Shown one piece after another: positions 16,600 through 26,085 of a stretch of 64,000 nucleotides of DNA. The stretch's first letter is position 1. Every line of letters starts with the position of its first letter. Origin of the DNA: Oscillospiraceae bacterium (GTDB lineage Bacteria; Bacillota; Clostridia; Oscillospirales; Oscillospiraceae); assembly GCA_009777775.1 (NCBI GenBank), contig WRLE01000001.1, positions 1-64,000 on the forward strand, given 5' to 3'. The position numbers and the translations under genes were made by a program. The notes under the pieces were generated by a model. The model was not told the origin of the DNA and searched no databases. It worked only from the letters and a program-made list of their open reading frames with translations.

Positions 16600-18411
16600 A
16601 TGGAAACATTGCATGAAAAGGCTCTGGGGCTTGCTGCTCTGCCGGGCGTTTATATAATGAAAGATAAGCATAGCCGCGTTATATATGTGGGGAAAGCGAG
16701 CCGATTGAAAAACCGGGTGAGTAGCTATTTTAGCGGTAGTCATGATGGTAAAACTGAGAAAATGGTATCAGCCATCACTGATTTTGATGTAATCATCACC
16801 GATTCGGAATTTGAAGCATTGGTGTTGGAAAACTCACTTATCAAGCATCATGTACCCAAATATAATGTGAAACTCCGCGATGATAAAGGCTATCCTTTTA
16901 TTCGTGTGGATTTACGAGATTCATATCCAAAGTTTGAAATCGTTTCCAGACCATCCAAAGATGCTGCCCAGTATTTAGGACCATATAGCGGAAGAGCCGT
17001 CATTAGAGAGGCAATTGGAGCTGTGAGCAAAGCCTTGATGCTTCCAACTTGCGGGAAAGACCTAAAGCGGATAATGGGTAAAGAGAGGCCTTGTCTCAAC
17101 TTTCATATAGGTACCTGTCGCGGATATTGCCAAGATGCAAAATTGGAAGATGAGCATCGAGAGTCGGTCATGGCTGCAATTGCTGTCTTCACTGGCAAGA
17201 CTGGAGCTTTGACCTCGCAACTAGCCAGTGAAATGGATGAAGCATCGGAAAACCTTCTCTTTGAAGTTGCAGCCCAAAAGCGAGACCGTCTGAGAGCAGT
17301 CCAAAGTCTTGAACAAAAACAACTTGTGGTCTCTGGAGGAATGGCTGACACCGACGTAATCGGCTTTTATCGAGGTGCTGCAAAGAGCTGTTTCACAGTA
17401 ATGCATTTTATAAAGGGAAAACTAATATCCAAGGATTATGAAATCATAGATAGCCCAATCGAAGAAGATTCTGAAGCAATTTCCGGAGCCATGCGACAAT
17501 ATTACGGTATGCGCGGAGTCTTTCCAGGTACCATATTGCTGCCGGTTATAATGCCAGACAATACTCTTTTGGAGCAATATTTCAGCGAAATGGCTGGGCG
17601 GAAGGTGGTTTTGAATACTCCCTTGCGAGGCGACAAACACAAACTAGTTTCTAACGCCAACATCAATGCAAGAGATGAAGTTGAGCGGTCAACGACCCAG
17701 GAAGAAAAGACTCTGAAAACTCTAGAATGGCTTAAGCATGCCCTTAGAATCGAGGAAATACCCAATCGCATCGAAGCATATGACATTTCCAACACAAGTG
17801 GCTCTGATAGTGTTGCTGCCATGTCTGTTTTTGTGAAGGGAAAGGCATATAAAAAGGACTTTCGCAGGTTCAAAATCAAGACCATATCTGGGCAAGACGA
17901 TTATGGAAGCATGAGGGAAGTGGTGGAAAGAAGGCTACTTCGATATAAAAACAACGATGGGAGTTTTGGACAATTACCAGACCTATTACTCGTTGATGGC
18001 GGCTTCGCCCATGCTTCTGTTGTATCTCAGGTGCTTAAGATAGCTGATGTACAGCTTCCTGTTTTTGGTATGGTGAAAGATGATAAGCACAAAACCCGCG
18101 CCCTGGTTTCGCCCCAGGGAGAGGAAATAGGACTTTCGGGGAATCCTGCTGTTTTTGCTTTGATTGGAAACATTCAAGAACAAACCCATAAATATGCTTT
18201 GGAGTATCATCAAAGCTTAAGGACAAAAAGTAATACTAAATCAAAACTTGATGGTATAAATGGTGTGGGAGAAAAACGACGAAATGCTTTGCTCAAAGGC
18301 TTTGGCAGTATAAAAGCAATTGGAGCTGCAAATATGGAGCAATTGTCGAAAATTGTTCCAGCTAATGTGGCAAAGGCTGTATATGAGCATTTTAATGGTG
18401 CGGGTGGGTAA
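16600..18411 (+). CDS. uvrC: Excinuclease ABC subunit C
   Basis: Dual-incision nuclease of nucleotide excision repair, recruited to UvrB on damaged DNA. The 603 residues cover the whole architecture: an N-terminal GIY-YIG nuclease (LPGVYIMKDK, VIYVGKASRLKNRV), a cysteine cluster near residues 150-180, a UVR segment around 205-245, an RNase-H-like second nuclease (IEAYDISNTSGSDSVAAM, LLLVDGG) and C-terminal helix-hairpin-helix repeats (GINGVGEKRRNALL). GAGG lies upstream of the ATG. It is followed in the same direction by rsmD. Confidence 0.97.
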   Translation: METLHEKALGLAALPGVYIMKDKHSRVIYVGKASRLKNRVSSYFSGSHDGKTEKMVSAITDFDVIITDSEFEALVLENSLIKHHVPKYNVKLRDDKGYPFIRVDLRDSYPKFEIVSRPSKDAAQYLGPYSGRAVIREAIGAVSKALMLPTCGKDLKRIMGKERPCLNFHIGTCRGYCQDAKLEDEHRESVMAAIAVFTGKTGALTSQLASEMDEASENLLFEVAAQKRDRLRAVQSLEQKQLVVSGGMADTDVIGFYRGAAKSCFTVMHFIKGKLISKDYEIIDSPIEEDSEAISGAMRQYYGMRGVFPGTILLPVIMPDNTLLEQYFSEMAGRKVVLNTPLRGDKHKLVSNANINARDEVERSTTQEEKTLKTLEWLKHALRIEEIPNRIEAYDISNTSGSDSVAAMSVFVKGKAYKKDFRRFKIKTISGQDDYGSMREVVERRLLRYKNNDGSFGQLPDLLLVDGGFAHASVVSQVLKIADVQLPVFGMVKDDKHKTRALVSPQGEEIGLSGNPAVFALIGNIQEQTHKYALEYHQSLRTKSNTKSKLDGINGVGEKRRNALLKGFGSIKAIGAANMEQLSKIVPANVAKAVYEHFNGAGG

Positions 18412-18461
18412 TGAACACAGTAGAATCTTATAAATATTAATCGAAGTGGGGAATCAACATT

Positions 18462-19001
18462 ATGCGCATCATCGGTGGAACTGCAAGGGGGAGAAAACTG
18501 GCTGATTTAAAAAATGTTTATTTCAAGCCAACCAGCGATATGGTTAAGGAGTCGGTTTTCAACATCGTACAATTTGACATTGAGGGTAGAAGGGTGCTGG
18601 ATTTGTTCGCTGGTTCAGGTCAGCTTGGACTTGAAACTATATCTCGAGGTGCCAAAAGTGTCGTTTTTGTGGATACTGACCCGGACGCTGTGAGAATTAT
18701 TCATAAAAATATCAAAATATGCGATTTTTCAGATAAAGCGACTGTACATCGACGTGACGCGCTACGATATATCGAAAACTGTGAATCTTTTGACCTAATT
18801 TTCCTTGATCCACCATTCGATTCTACACTTGCCACAACTGCCCTTGAGAAGATAATAGAGTTTGACAAATTGAATACGAATGGTATAATAATTTGCGAGA
18901 CAAAAGCAGATACTCAGCTTCCGGCGACCCCGCCGCCGTATTTGTTGCAGAAGACATACATATATGGTAATGTGAAGATATCGAGAATCACCCGCGAATA
19001 G
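18462..19001 (+). CDS. rsmD: 16S rRNA (guanine-966-N2)-methyltransferase
   Basis: SAM-dependent methyltransferase modifying G966 of 16S rRNA. The start MRIIGGTARGRKL and PTSDMVKESVFNI are family signatures, followed by SAM-binding LDLFAGSGQLGLE, acidic DTDPDA and the catalytic FLDPPFD (N/DPPY/F). At 179 residues the length is normal. GGGG precedes the ATG. It is 42 bases before coaD, the conserved rsmD-coaD pair of many bacteria. Confidence 0.94.
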   Translation: MRIIGGTARGRKLADLKNVYFKPTSDMVKESVFNIVQFDIEGRRVLDLFAGSGQLGLETISRGAKSVVFVDTDPDAVRIIHKNIKICDFSDKATVHRRDALRYIENCESFDLIFLDPPFDSTLATTALEKIIEFDKLNTNGIIICETKADTQLPATPPPYLLQKTYIYGNVKISRITRE

Positions 19002-19043
19002 TTCGTCCATTGAAAGTATTAATAAAATTAAGTTGGTGCAATT

Positions 19044-19517
19044 ATGATTAGAGCAGTCTATCCTGGAAGCTTTGACCCCATTACCCTGGGGCATCTTGAC
19101 ATTATCAAGCGTTCCTTGTCTATTTTCGATGAATTGATTGTTTGCGTGATGGTTAATTCAGGGAAAAGCACGCTTTTCACCATTGAAGAGCGGCTGGAAA
19201 TGATAAGAAAGACGGTCACTCAATATCCAAATGTGAAGATAGAATCATCCCAAGAACTCTTGGTGGATTTCATGAATAGAATGGACGCCAAAATTGTTGT
19301 CAAGGGACTCAGAGCTGTGTCTGACTACGAATGGGAGTTGCAAATGGCATTGGTGAACAAGAAGCTGGCTCCAAACATTGAAACATTATTAATGCCAGCC
19401 AGCGAAGAGTATACCTATCTAAGCTCGTCGATTGTCAAAGAAGTTGCCAATTATGGCGTAAACCTGGAAGCTTTTGTGCCAAATGAGATAATAGATGATA
19501 TTTTAAAGAAAATGTAA
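19044..19517 (+). CDS. coaD: Phosphopantetheine adenylyltransferase
   Basis: Transfers AMP to 4'-phosphopantetheine, the penultimate step of coenzyme A synthesis. The 157 residues show AVYPGSFDPITLGHLDII (the nucleotidyltransferase TxGH motif), VVKGLRAVSDYEWELQMA and the C-terminal YLSSSIVKEVA signature. This is the bacterial enzyme at full length. It follows rsmD in an operon and is followed by a coiled-coil gene. Confidence 0.96.
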   Translation: MIRAVYPGSFDPITLGHLDIIKRSLSIFDELIVCVMVNSGKSTLFTIEERLEMIRKTVTQYPNVKIESSQELLVDFMNRMDAKIVVKGLRAVSDYEWELQMALVNKKLAPNIETLLMPASEEYTYLSSSIVKEVANYGVNLEAFVPNEIIDDILKKM

Positions 19518-19605
19518 GTATATTTATGCATTGTACTTTATATAACAAACTAAATATATCAAACAAAAATAGCAAACAATAGCACCGAGTGGAGGTAATA
19601 AACAT

Positions 19606-20172
19606 ATGAGCAGCAGAATTCCTGAATTGCTTGAAATGCTTCATACTATGATAACCGAGGCTTGGGGTCTTCCCCTTGGAGCCGAAAAATGCGTAATAGA
19701 ACGAGATAAAGCCCTGGATCTCCTTGACGAAATCAGGGCTCAGTTTCCCACAGAAATTGCAGAAGCAAAAAGACTGGTTGATGCTCGCGCAGACTTTATA
19801 AATAATGCAAAGCGAGAGGCAGATACAGTCAGACGGACTGCAGAAGAAAAGGCAAAGGAACTCATTGATGAGCAAGAGATCATCAAAGCGGCAAGGCAAA
19901 AAAGCGAAGAAATGCTTTCGTCCACTGAGGCTTCCACCGCCGAGCTGCGACGAGTGGCAAACGAATACGTGGATGATGCCATGAAACGCACGGAAGAGGC
20001 TCTGGCTGCTGCCTTAGGCGAGATACGAGAGTCGCGCTCGAAATTTCGGCAAGCTTCCAGGGCAATGCAATCCGGCAGCTCTTCGCCATCGCCCTATGAT
20101 GAGGGGGAGGAAGCTACCCAAGGAGAAATGTATTATGATTATGTGGGAGCCGAAGTGGAAGACGAAGAATAA
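19606..20172 (+). CDS. Coiled-coil protein of unknown function
   Basis: 188 residues, predominantly helical and charged, with heptad-like repeats of Ala, Glu, Lys and Arg over about residues 40-160 (NNAKREADTVRRTAEEKAKE) and an acidic tail. It resembles ATP synthase subunit B or DivIVA-type coiled coils in composition only. A similar gene after coaD occurs in other Clostridia, so a structural or division-related role is possible but unproven. GGAGG lies ten bases before the ATG, and a terminator follows. Confidence 0.75.
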   Translation: MSSRIPELLEMLHTMITEAWGLPLGAEKCVIERDKALDLLDEIRAQFPTEIAEAKRLVDARADFINNAKREADTVRRTAEEKAKELIDEQEIIKAARQKSEEMLSSTEASTAELRRVANEYVDDAMKRTEEALAAALGEIRESRSKFRQASRAMQSGSSSPSPYDEGEEATQGEMYYDYVGAEVEDEE

Positions 20173-20207
20173 CTGAAATAGGAAAAAGTGAATATTTTTT
20201 CAAATAG

Positions 20208-20243
20208 AAATGCGCAAAATGCAAAATTTTGTGCATTTTTTTT
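20208..20243 (+). terminator. Rho-independent terminator before the division cluster
   Basis: Arms 20208-20220 and 20226-20238 pair over 13 positions with one G-U pair, around a five-base loop, and run into a T-tract. It separates the uvrC-coaD block from mraZ. Confidence 0.8.
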
Positions 20244-20253
20244 CGTTTTCCTA

Positions 20254-20324
20254 TTGCAATTTGGGAAAAATCATTTATAATCAAATCATCTGAGGTGGTG
20301 AATAGTGGGTTAAAGTGTTGAATA
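20254..20324 (+). promoter_or_regulatory. mraZ promoter with three MraZ-type operator decamers
   Basis: TTGCAA (20254-20259), 16 bases and consensus TATAAT (20276-20281). Directly downstream are three tandem decamers, GTGGTGAATA, GTGGGTTAAA and GTGTTGAATA (20295-20324). This matches the GTG-headed, ten-base-spaced repeats that MraZ is known to bind at its own promoter. Autoregulation of the division cluster is inferred. Confidence 0.75.
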
Positions 20325-20359
20325 AACCCATAAATTAACCTTGAAAGGGCGTGAGGGAT

Positions 20360-20776
20360 TTGACAGGTATATATCATCATACAATTGATGCCAAGGGCCG
20401 CATTGCCATTCCCGCGCGCCTGAGAGAAGAACTTGGTGAAACATTCTATGTGACCATTTCCATGGAAAAATGCCTCAGCGCATACTCTTTGGAAAGCTGG
20501 GAAAGAATCAGAGAAAAAAACAGAGCGATGCCAATGGCGAGTAGGAAAAAAATGCGTCCGATTTTTGCCCATGCGTCTAAATGCGAATTGGACAGCCAAG
20601 GGCGGATATTACTCTCCTCTCATTTAAGGGATTTTGCCGAGCTTAAAAAAAACGTGACTGTGGTTGGCGTTGATGAATGTGTAGAATTCTGGGACTCAGA
20701 GACTTGGGCGGATGTGGATGTCATAGAAACCACTCCTGAAAACATTAGGGATGTATTAATGGAGCTTGATTTCTAA
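20360..20776 (+). CDS. mraZ: Transcriptional regulator MraZ
   Basis: DNA-binding regulator that heads the division and cell-wall cluster and represses its own promoter in other bacteria. It has two AbrB-like halves: GIYHHTIDAKGRIAIPARLR and, about 60 residues later, CELDSQGRILLSSHLR. I choose TTG at 20360 because AAAGGG lies ten bases upstream and the protein then begins at the family position; GTG at 20351 would sit one base from that site. About 138 residues, the usual length. Its stop overlaps the rsmH start (TAATG). Confidence 0.92.
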   Translation: MTGIYHHTIDAKGRIAIPARLREELGETFYVTISMEKCLSAYSLESWERIREKNRAMPMASRKKMRPIFAHASKCELDSQGRILLSSHLRDFAELKKNVTVVGVDECVEFWDSETWADVDVIETTPENIRDVLMELDF

Positions 20777-21702
20777 TGGAACACACAGCTGTATTGCTGG
20801 AGGAAAGCATCCAAGGGCTCTGCATTAATCCAGATGGTATCTACGTTGACGGCACTCTGGGTAGGGGCGGACATACCGCACAAATTGCAAAAATGCTGTC
20901 AAAGGGTAGAATAATCGCCATTGATAGAGATAGGGAAGCGATAGAAGAAAGCACTCAAATCCTCAGCAAATATGAAAACATTATACACTATGTCTACGGA
21001 AATTACAAAGATATCACAAAAATACTCGATGAGCTGGGTGTGGAGCTGGTCGATGGAATGCTTTTTGACTTTGGAGTTTCGTCACCACAACTAGATGATA
21101 TTGAGCGTGGCTTTTCATATATGAATGATGCGCCTTTGGACATGAGGATGGATAGGGAAGATGCTCTAAGCGCTTATGAAGCTATTAATACTTGGTCAGA
21201 AGATAGGCTCAGGCAAGTACTTTACGAGTATGGAGAAGAACGATATGCAAGGTCGATAGCGAAAGCGATAGTTGTAAAACGCCAAGTGGAGCAAATTAAT
21301 ACAACCTTTCAGCTAAATGACATTATTATTTCTGCGATGCCAGCAAAAGCCAGGCGAGAAGCACAGCATCCTGCTAAACGCAGCTATCAAGCCTTGCGAA
21401 TAGCAATAAACGACGAGCTGGAGTCAATAAAAACAATGCTCCAATACGCACCGGACAGGCTTAAGGCAGGTGGACGTATTTGTGCCATCAGCTTTCACTC
21501 TTTGGAGGACAGATTAGTCAAGCAGGAATTTAATAATCGGGCTAAAGGCTGTCAATGTCCAAAAAATATGCCGATTTGCGTATGTGGTATTGAAAAAACA
21601 TTAAAAATAATCACAAAAAAACCCATTACTCCCAGTGAAGAAGAACAAGAGAGAAATCCCCGCTCAAGAAGTGCGAAACTTCGAATAGCGGAAAGAATAT
21701 AA
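20776..21702 (+). CDS. rsmH: 16S rRNA (cytosine-1402-N4)-methyltransferase
   Basis: SAM-dependent methyltransferase modifying C1402 in the ribosomal P site; formerly MraW. The 308 residues include HTAVLLEE, YVDGTLGRGGHT, GMLFDFGVSSPQLD, FSYMNDAPLDMRMD and the C-terminal ISFHSLEDRLVK and NPRSRSAKLR signatures. It is translationally coupled to mraZ by a one-base overlap and precedes the FtsL-like gene by 11 bases. Confidence 0.97.
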   Translation: MEHTAVLLEESIQGLCINPDGIYVDGTLGRGGHTAQIAKMLSKGRIIAIDRDREAIEESTQILSKYENIIHYVYGNYKDITKILDELGVELVDGMLFDFGVSSPQLDDIERGFSYMNDAPLDMRMDREDALSAYEAINTWSEDRLRQVLYEYGEERYARSIAKAIVVKRQVEQINTTFQLNDIIISAMPAKARREAQHPAKRSYQALRIAINDELESIKTMLQYAPDRLKAGGRICAISFHSLEDRLVKQEFNNRAKGCQCPKNMPICVCGIEKTLKIITKKPITPSEEEQERNPRSRSAKLRIAERI

Positions 21703-21713
21703 GGAGGTGCCAT

Positions 21714-22250
21714 ATGTCCGCAGAAGCAGTAAGAACAAATGATTACACCAGCAGAGAATACTACAGCTCCGCAGCACCTGCCAGAGTACCAACTTTTACA
21801 ATACCTGGTACCGCAGCCCAACCCCAAACAAGGATAGAAGAACAAGCAGCTCCGCAAGCTGTAGCTGAAACCGCTGTTGCCACCGCGGGTATATCTCTTT
21901 TTGCGGTTTTAGGCTCTTTGATAGCTGCCGTATTGATGGTTTTCGTTGTACTGGCGCAAATTAGCTACAACGAAATAGCCAGCGATATAGTCAGACAAAA
22001 TAGTCAACTAGATATGCTTTTGGAACAGGAACGCAAGTTTGAAAAAGACTTTGAAAACTCCATTGATATGAAGGAAGTTGAGCGCATTGCCAGAGATGAG
22101 CTTGGGATGACAAGACAAAGCCCAGAGTATATTCCCATAACGGCTTTCGTGCCCATTGACAGCGCGCAAATAATAGAAAGCGATGATAAAGGTAGCGCAT
22201 TGAAAGGATTTGGCTCATTTATATCATCGCTGATAGAATATTTTAAATAG
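21714..22250 (+). CDS. ftsL: FtsL-like septum protein
   Basis: Bitopic division protein expected to pair with FtsB/DivIC and FtsQ in the divisome. It has a cytoplasmic, Ala/Thr/Gln-rich N-terminus of about 58 residues, one membrane helix (about 59-83) and a coiled coil (about 84-120) carrying a DMKEVERIARDELGMTR segment typical of FtsL/DivIC. Sequence identity is weak in this family, so position between rsmH and the division PBP is the main support. AAGGAGG lies before the ATG. Confidence 0.85.
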   Translation: MSAEAVRTNDYTSREYYSSAAPARVPTFTIPGTAAQPQTRIEEQAAPQAVAETAVATAGISLFAVLGSLIAAVLMVFVVLAQISYNEIASDIVRQNSQLDMLLEQERKFEKDFENSIDMKEVERIARDELGMTRQSPEYIPITAFVPIDSAQIIESDDKGSALKGFGSFISSLIEYFK

Positions 22251-22260
22251 AGGGATATTC

Positions 22261-24585
22261 ATGTCTGAGCAAGTAGCAAATACAACGACACGAGGAAAAA
22301 AAAGCAGATCACTCATATTTCGCACATTGTTTTTACAAATACTGTGCGGTATTGCTGCTTTTTCTATTCTGGTTGCTAGGCTATATAATTTGCAAATAAC
22401 GCAAAATGATTATTATGAGAGCAAGGCTTTACAATTCCAATTGAGCCAAACCTCTTTAAATGCTTCAAGGGGTACGATATTTGATGTAAATGGTAACATC
22501 CTTGCCATTAGTGCCAGCACTGTAAATGTGTTCATTAGCCCATATGAAATAGCAAGAGACGGCTATGATATTATGCAAATCGCCAATGGTTTATCTGATA
22601 TTTTAAATGTTTCGGTTTTGTCGATTGTTGAAATGTCACAGCATACCGATTCCCACTATCAGGTTGTCATGTTTGGCGTGGAGGACCTGGAAGCTCAAAT
22701 GGTCAGGGAGTTTGTAAGGGGAAACAAATTGGGCGGTGTGTATATGGAGCCGTCCACTAGGAGATATTACCCCAATGACAATCTTGCTGCTCAGGTGCTG
22801 GGATTTACAGGAAGAGACAATGTGGGTCTCGACGGTCTAGAGGAGCGTTATGATAGCCAGCTCACTGGAGTCAGCGGGAGGACTATAAATCTTCGGAATG
22901 CTTTGGGTAGAAACCTTATGATGTCCCAGTATAACGATTATTATACAGCAAGAAATGGTGATGATATAACCCTTACCATAGATTCAAGTATCCAATATTA
23001 TATAGAAAAGCATTTAGCACAGGCGATTATTGACTATGATGTGATAAATGGAGCCAGCTGCATTGCCATGGATCCAAGAACAGGTGCCATATTGGGGATG
23101 GCGAATTATCCCAGCTTCAATCCCAATGATTTCCTATCGATTGGTGAGCGCGAACTAGAGAGACTAAGCCTCATTACCGATGATGAAGAATATCAAGCAG
23201 CCTTGTATCAAGCCCAAGTTCGCCAGTGGAGAAATAGAGCTTTGTCTGATGCATATGAACCTGGATCCGTTTTTAAAATCATGACCCTTGCCATGGCGAT
23301 TGAAGAAAATGTTGTTTCCCTTAATCATCTTTATGATTGCCAGGGATATATGGAGGTACTAGGGCGAGAAGAAGATGAGCCCCTTCATTGTTGGAATATT
23401 TATGGACATGGTGAACAGACCATTGTCCAAGCGATGAAAAACTCCTGCAATATCGTTTGCGTGGAAATGGCACTCCGGGTTAGAGCGCAAACTTTTTATA
23501 AATATATCGATGCCTTCGGTTTGTTTGACAGGACTGGACTGGATGATACCGCGGAGAGCCGTAGCTTGTGGTGGGATGAAAGTGTGTTTTTCAACAGAAA
23601 TAATCAGGCACAGCTTGCTTCTGCTTCCTTTGGTCAGACTTTCAAAGTTACCCCCATACAAATGATTACAGCTGCTGCAGCAACCATCAATGGCGGATAT
23701 CTCATGGAGCCATATATAGTAAAGCAAATTACCGATGGTAGTGGAAATATCATTGAAGCCGCTGAACCTAGGGTACTTCGTCAGGTTATCAGCGAAGAAA
23801 CCTCGGCGATAGTACGCAGTATTCTCGAGGAAGTTGTAAGCAGTGGTACTGGACGAAATGCCAGTGTGAGGGGATATAGAGTCGGCGGTAAAACCGGTAC
23901 ATCGGAATTTGTGGAACAATTATCCCAACAAGCGGAGCAAGTTGCTCAAAATGAAATACCGACTGTGGTAAAAGACTATATTGTTTCTTTCATTGGATTC
24001 GCTCCTGCAGAAGACCCGCAAATAATCATTCTCTTGCTACTTGATACTCCCAGCCATGAAACAGATGTCATCATAAGTGGTGGAGCGATGGCAGCTCCGG
24101 TTGTGGGGAATATGCTGGCTGATATTTTACCACTCAGCCTAGGTATTAAGGCAAAATATAGCGAAGAAGACCTTGGTGATATTAATGTGGATACACCTTC
24201 CATAATAAATTGCAGTATTGCTGATGCCCAAGTAATCCTTGATACAATGGGCTTTGAGTATATAGTAATTGGCGATGGAGATGTGGTAACAAACCAACTT
24301 CCAGCTCCGAATGCATATGTGGTGTCTGGGACCAGGGTTATGCTCTTTGCTGATGCTGATATACCGGTAGAACCAGTTTTGGTTCCATCCTTGCATGGTA
24401 TGTCATATGGTGCTGCTAAAGATACACTAGAAGCTATGGGCTTGTTTGTTCGCACCAGCGGAGCGCCAAAGTCGGATAATAGAGCTGAAGTTTCTGTACA
24501 ATCTCTTCCAGCGGGAGAGCTTCATGCATATGGTTCCATCGTGGAATTGACGCTGATCAACAAGGACGCAATAGCAAGAAATTAG
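22261..24585 (+). CDS. ftsI: Class B division penicillin-binding protein with PASTA domains (FtsI/SpoVD type)
   Basis: Transpeptidase cross-linking septal peptidoglycan. A short cytoplasmic tail and membrane helix (about residues 20-45) precede the PBP dimerisation domain. The transpeptidase motifs are S336VFK339, S395CN397 and K544TG546. Two PASTA domains follow (about 645-700 and 705-765), as in PBP2x and SpoVD. The length of 774 fits. It could be the sporulation-specific SpoVD or the vegetative septal enzyme; sequence alone does not decide, but its place in the main division cluster favours a divisome role. Confidence 0.94.
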   Translation: MSEQVANTTTRGKKSRSLIFRTLFLQILCGIAAFSILVARLYNLQITQNDYYESKALQFQLSQTSLNASRGTIFDVNGNILAISASTVNVFISPYEIARDGYDIMQIANGLSDILNVSVLSIVEMSQHTDSHYQVVMFGVEDLEAQMVREFVRGNKLGGVYMEPSTRRYYPNDNLAAQVLGFTGRDNVGLDGLEERYDSQLTGVSGRTINLRNALGRNLMMSQYNDYYTARNGDDITLTIDSSIQYYIEKHLAQAIIDYDVINGASCIAMDPRTGAILGMANYPSFNPNDFLSIGERELERLSLITDDEEYQAALYQAQVRQWRNRALSDAYEPGSVFKIMTLAMAIEENVVSLNHLYDCQGYMEVLGREEDEPLHCWNIYGHGEQTIVQAMKNSCNIVCVEMALRVRAQTFYKYIDAFGLFDRTGLDDTAESRSLWWDESVFFNRNNQAQLASASFGQTFKVTPIQMITAAAATINGGYLMEPYIVKQITDGSGNIIEAAEPRVLRQVISEETSAIVRSILEEVVSSGTGRNASVRGYRVGGKTGTSEFVEQLSQQAEQVAQNEIPTVVKDYIVSFIGFAPAEDPQIIILLLLDTPSHETDVIISGGAMAAPVVGNMLADILPLSLGIKAKYSEEDLGDINVDTPSIINCSIADAQVILDTMGFEYIVIGDGDVVTNQLPAPNAYVVSGTRVMLFADADIPVEPVLVPSLHGMSYGAAKDTLEAMGLFVRTSGAPKSDNRAEVSVQSLPAGELHAYGSIVELTLINKDAIARN

Positions 24586-24627
24586 TGTGTAGTATTAGGT
24601 GATACAATGCTCTAACAGAGGTGAATT

Positions 24628-26070
24628 ATGCAGCTAAGTGAACTATTAAATAGAGTCGATACTGTGGAAATAAACGCAAAGCAGGATCTGATGATAAAAG
24701 GGATTAGTTTTGATTCCAGGACAACAGTAGCTGGTGACATTTTTGTGGCTGTGAGAGGCTATGAAAATGACGGTCACCAATACATTGACGATGCTGTCCA
24801 AAAGGGTGCTGTATGTGTAATTTGCGAAGAGAAACCAAATGTAGCTGACTCTTATGTCATTGTTGAGGACTCGCGAATAGCTCTAGCAATAATTTCAGCC
24901 GCATGGTTTGGATATCCCGCCGAAAATCTAAAGGTTATTGGCGTTACTGGAACCAACGGTAAGACCACCGTTAGCAATTTAATAAAATGGATAATTGAAA
25001 AGGCAAGCGGTAAGAAGGCTGGATTAATTGGAACAAATATGAATATGATTGGTGATGTCGAGTTGGAAACTGATCTCACCACCCCCCAGTCCTATAATAT
25101 ACATGAGCTTTTTAAGATAATGCATGAAAGTGGCTGTGAGTATGCTGTTATGGAAGTGTCCTCACATGCTCTTTATCAGAGCCGTGTACATGGTATTGAG
25201 TTTGAAGTTGGAGTTTTCACGAATCTTTCACCAGACCATTTGGATTTTCATAGTTCCTTAGATGAATATGCAAGGGCTAAAGCTATACTATTTGAATTAA
25301 GTAAGAACGCAGTGATAAATATAGATGATGAATATGCCCAGCTTATGATAAGTAAAGCAGATTGTCCCATTATTACATATGGAGTTCAATTGGATACCGC
25401 CGACCTTTTGGCGAAAAATATTCGTTTTTACCCTGATAAAGTTGATTTCAGTGCACTTGCCATTGGGCGACTGGATAAAATTGAATTGGCAATTCCAGGG
25501 ATGTTCACAGTTTACAACGCTCTAGCCGCAATATCAGCAGCTATGTTTCTAGGTATAGATATGGAAAGCATTGCCGCTGCTTTAAAAACCAACAAAGGTG
25601 TCAAAGGCAGAGCGGAAGTTGTTCCAGTTGGGCAAAACTATACTGTTTTAATCGATTACGCCCATACCCCCGATGCCTTGGAAAACATCATCACCACCTG
25701 TAAGGGCTTTGCCAAAGGTAGAGTGGTTACTTTATTCGGTTGCGGTGGTGATCGCGATAGGACGAAACGTCCTATTATGGGCGAAATCGCTGCAAAATAT
25801 TCAGACTTTGTGATTGTCACTTCGGACAATCCCCGCACTGAACAAGCGGGAGATATAATAAACGAAATCTTGGTGGGTATGGCTGATACAAAAACACCAT
25901 ACAATGTCATTGAAAACAGACGAGAAGCGATTCATTGGGCTCTGGAAAATTCCAAGGAAGATGATGTACTCATACTGGCGGGTAAAGGCCATGAGACATA
26001 TCAAATTCTGGGCAAAGAAAAGATACACTTCGACGAGCGCGAGGTGGTGGCAGAGTTCTATAATAGCTAA
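24628..26070 (+). CDS. murE: UDP-MurNAc-tripeptide synthetase (meso-diaminopimelate adding)
   Basis: ATP-dependent ligase adding the third residue of the peptidoglycan stem peptide. The P-loop is G108TNGKTT114. D400NPR403 is the motif characteristic of enzymes adding meso-diaminopimelate, where lysine-adding enzymes differ; this predicts a DAP-type wall. MEVSSHAL and YAHTPDAL are further family motifs. At 480 residues it is full length. GAGGTG precedes the ATG. murF, usually next, is absent; mraY follows after 15 bases. Confidence 0.96.
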   Translation: MQLSELLNRVDTVEINAKQDLMIKGISFDSRTTVAGDIFVAVRGYENDGHQYIDDAVQKGAVCVICEEKPNVADSYVIVEDSRIALAIISAAWFGYPAENLKVIGVTGTNGKTTVSNLIKWIIEKASGKKAGLIGTNMNMIGDVELETDLTTPQSYNIHELFKIMHESGCEYAVMEVSSHALYQSRVHGIEFEVGVFTNLSPDHLDFHSSLDEYARAKAILFELSKNAVINIDDEYAQLMISKADCPIITYGVQLDTADLLAKNIRFYPDKVDFSALAIGRLDKIELAIPGMFTVYNALAAISAAMFLGIDMESIAAALKTNKGVKGRAEVVPVGQNYTVLIDYAHTPDALENIITTCKGFAKGRVVTLFGCGGDRDRTKRPIMGEIAAKYSDFVIVTSDNPRTEQAGDIINEILVGMADTKTPYNVIENRREAIHWALENSKEDDVLILAGKGHETYQILGKEKIHFDEREVVAEFYNS

Positions 26071-26085
26071 AAAAGAAGGTCACAT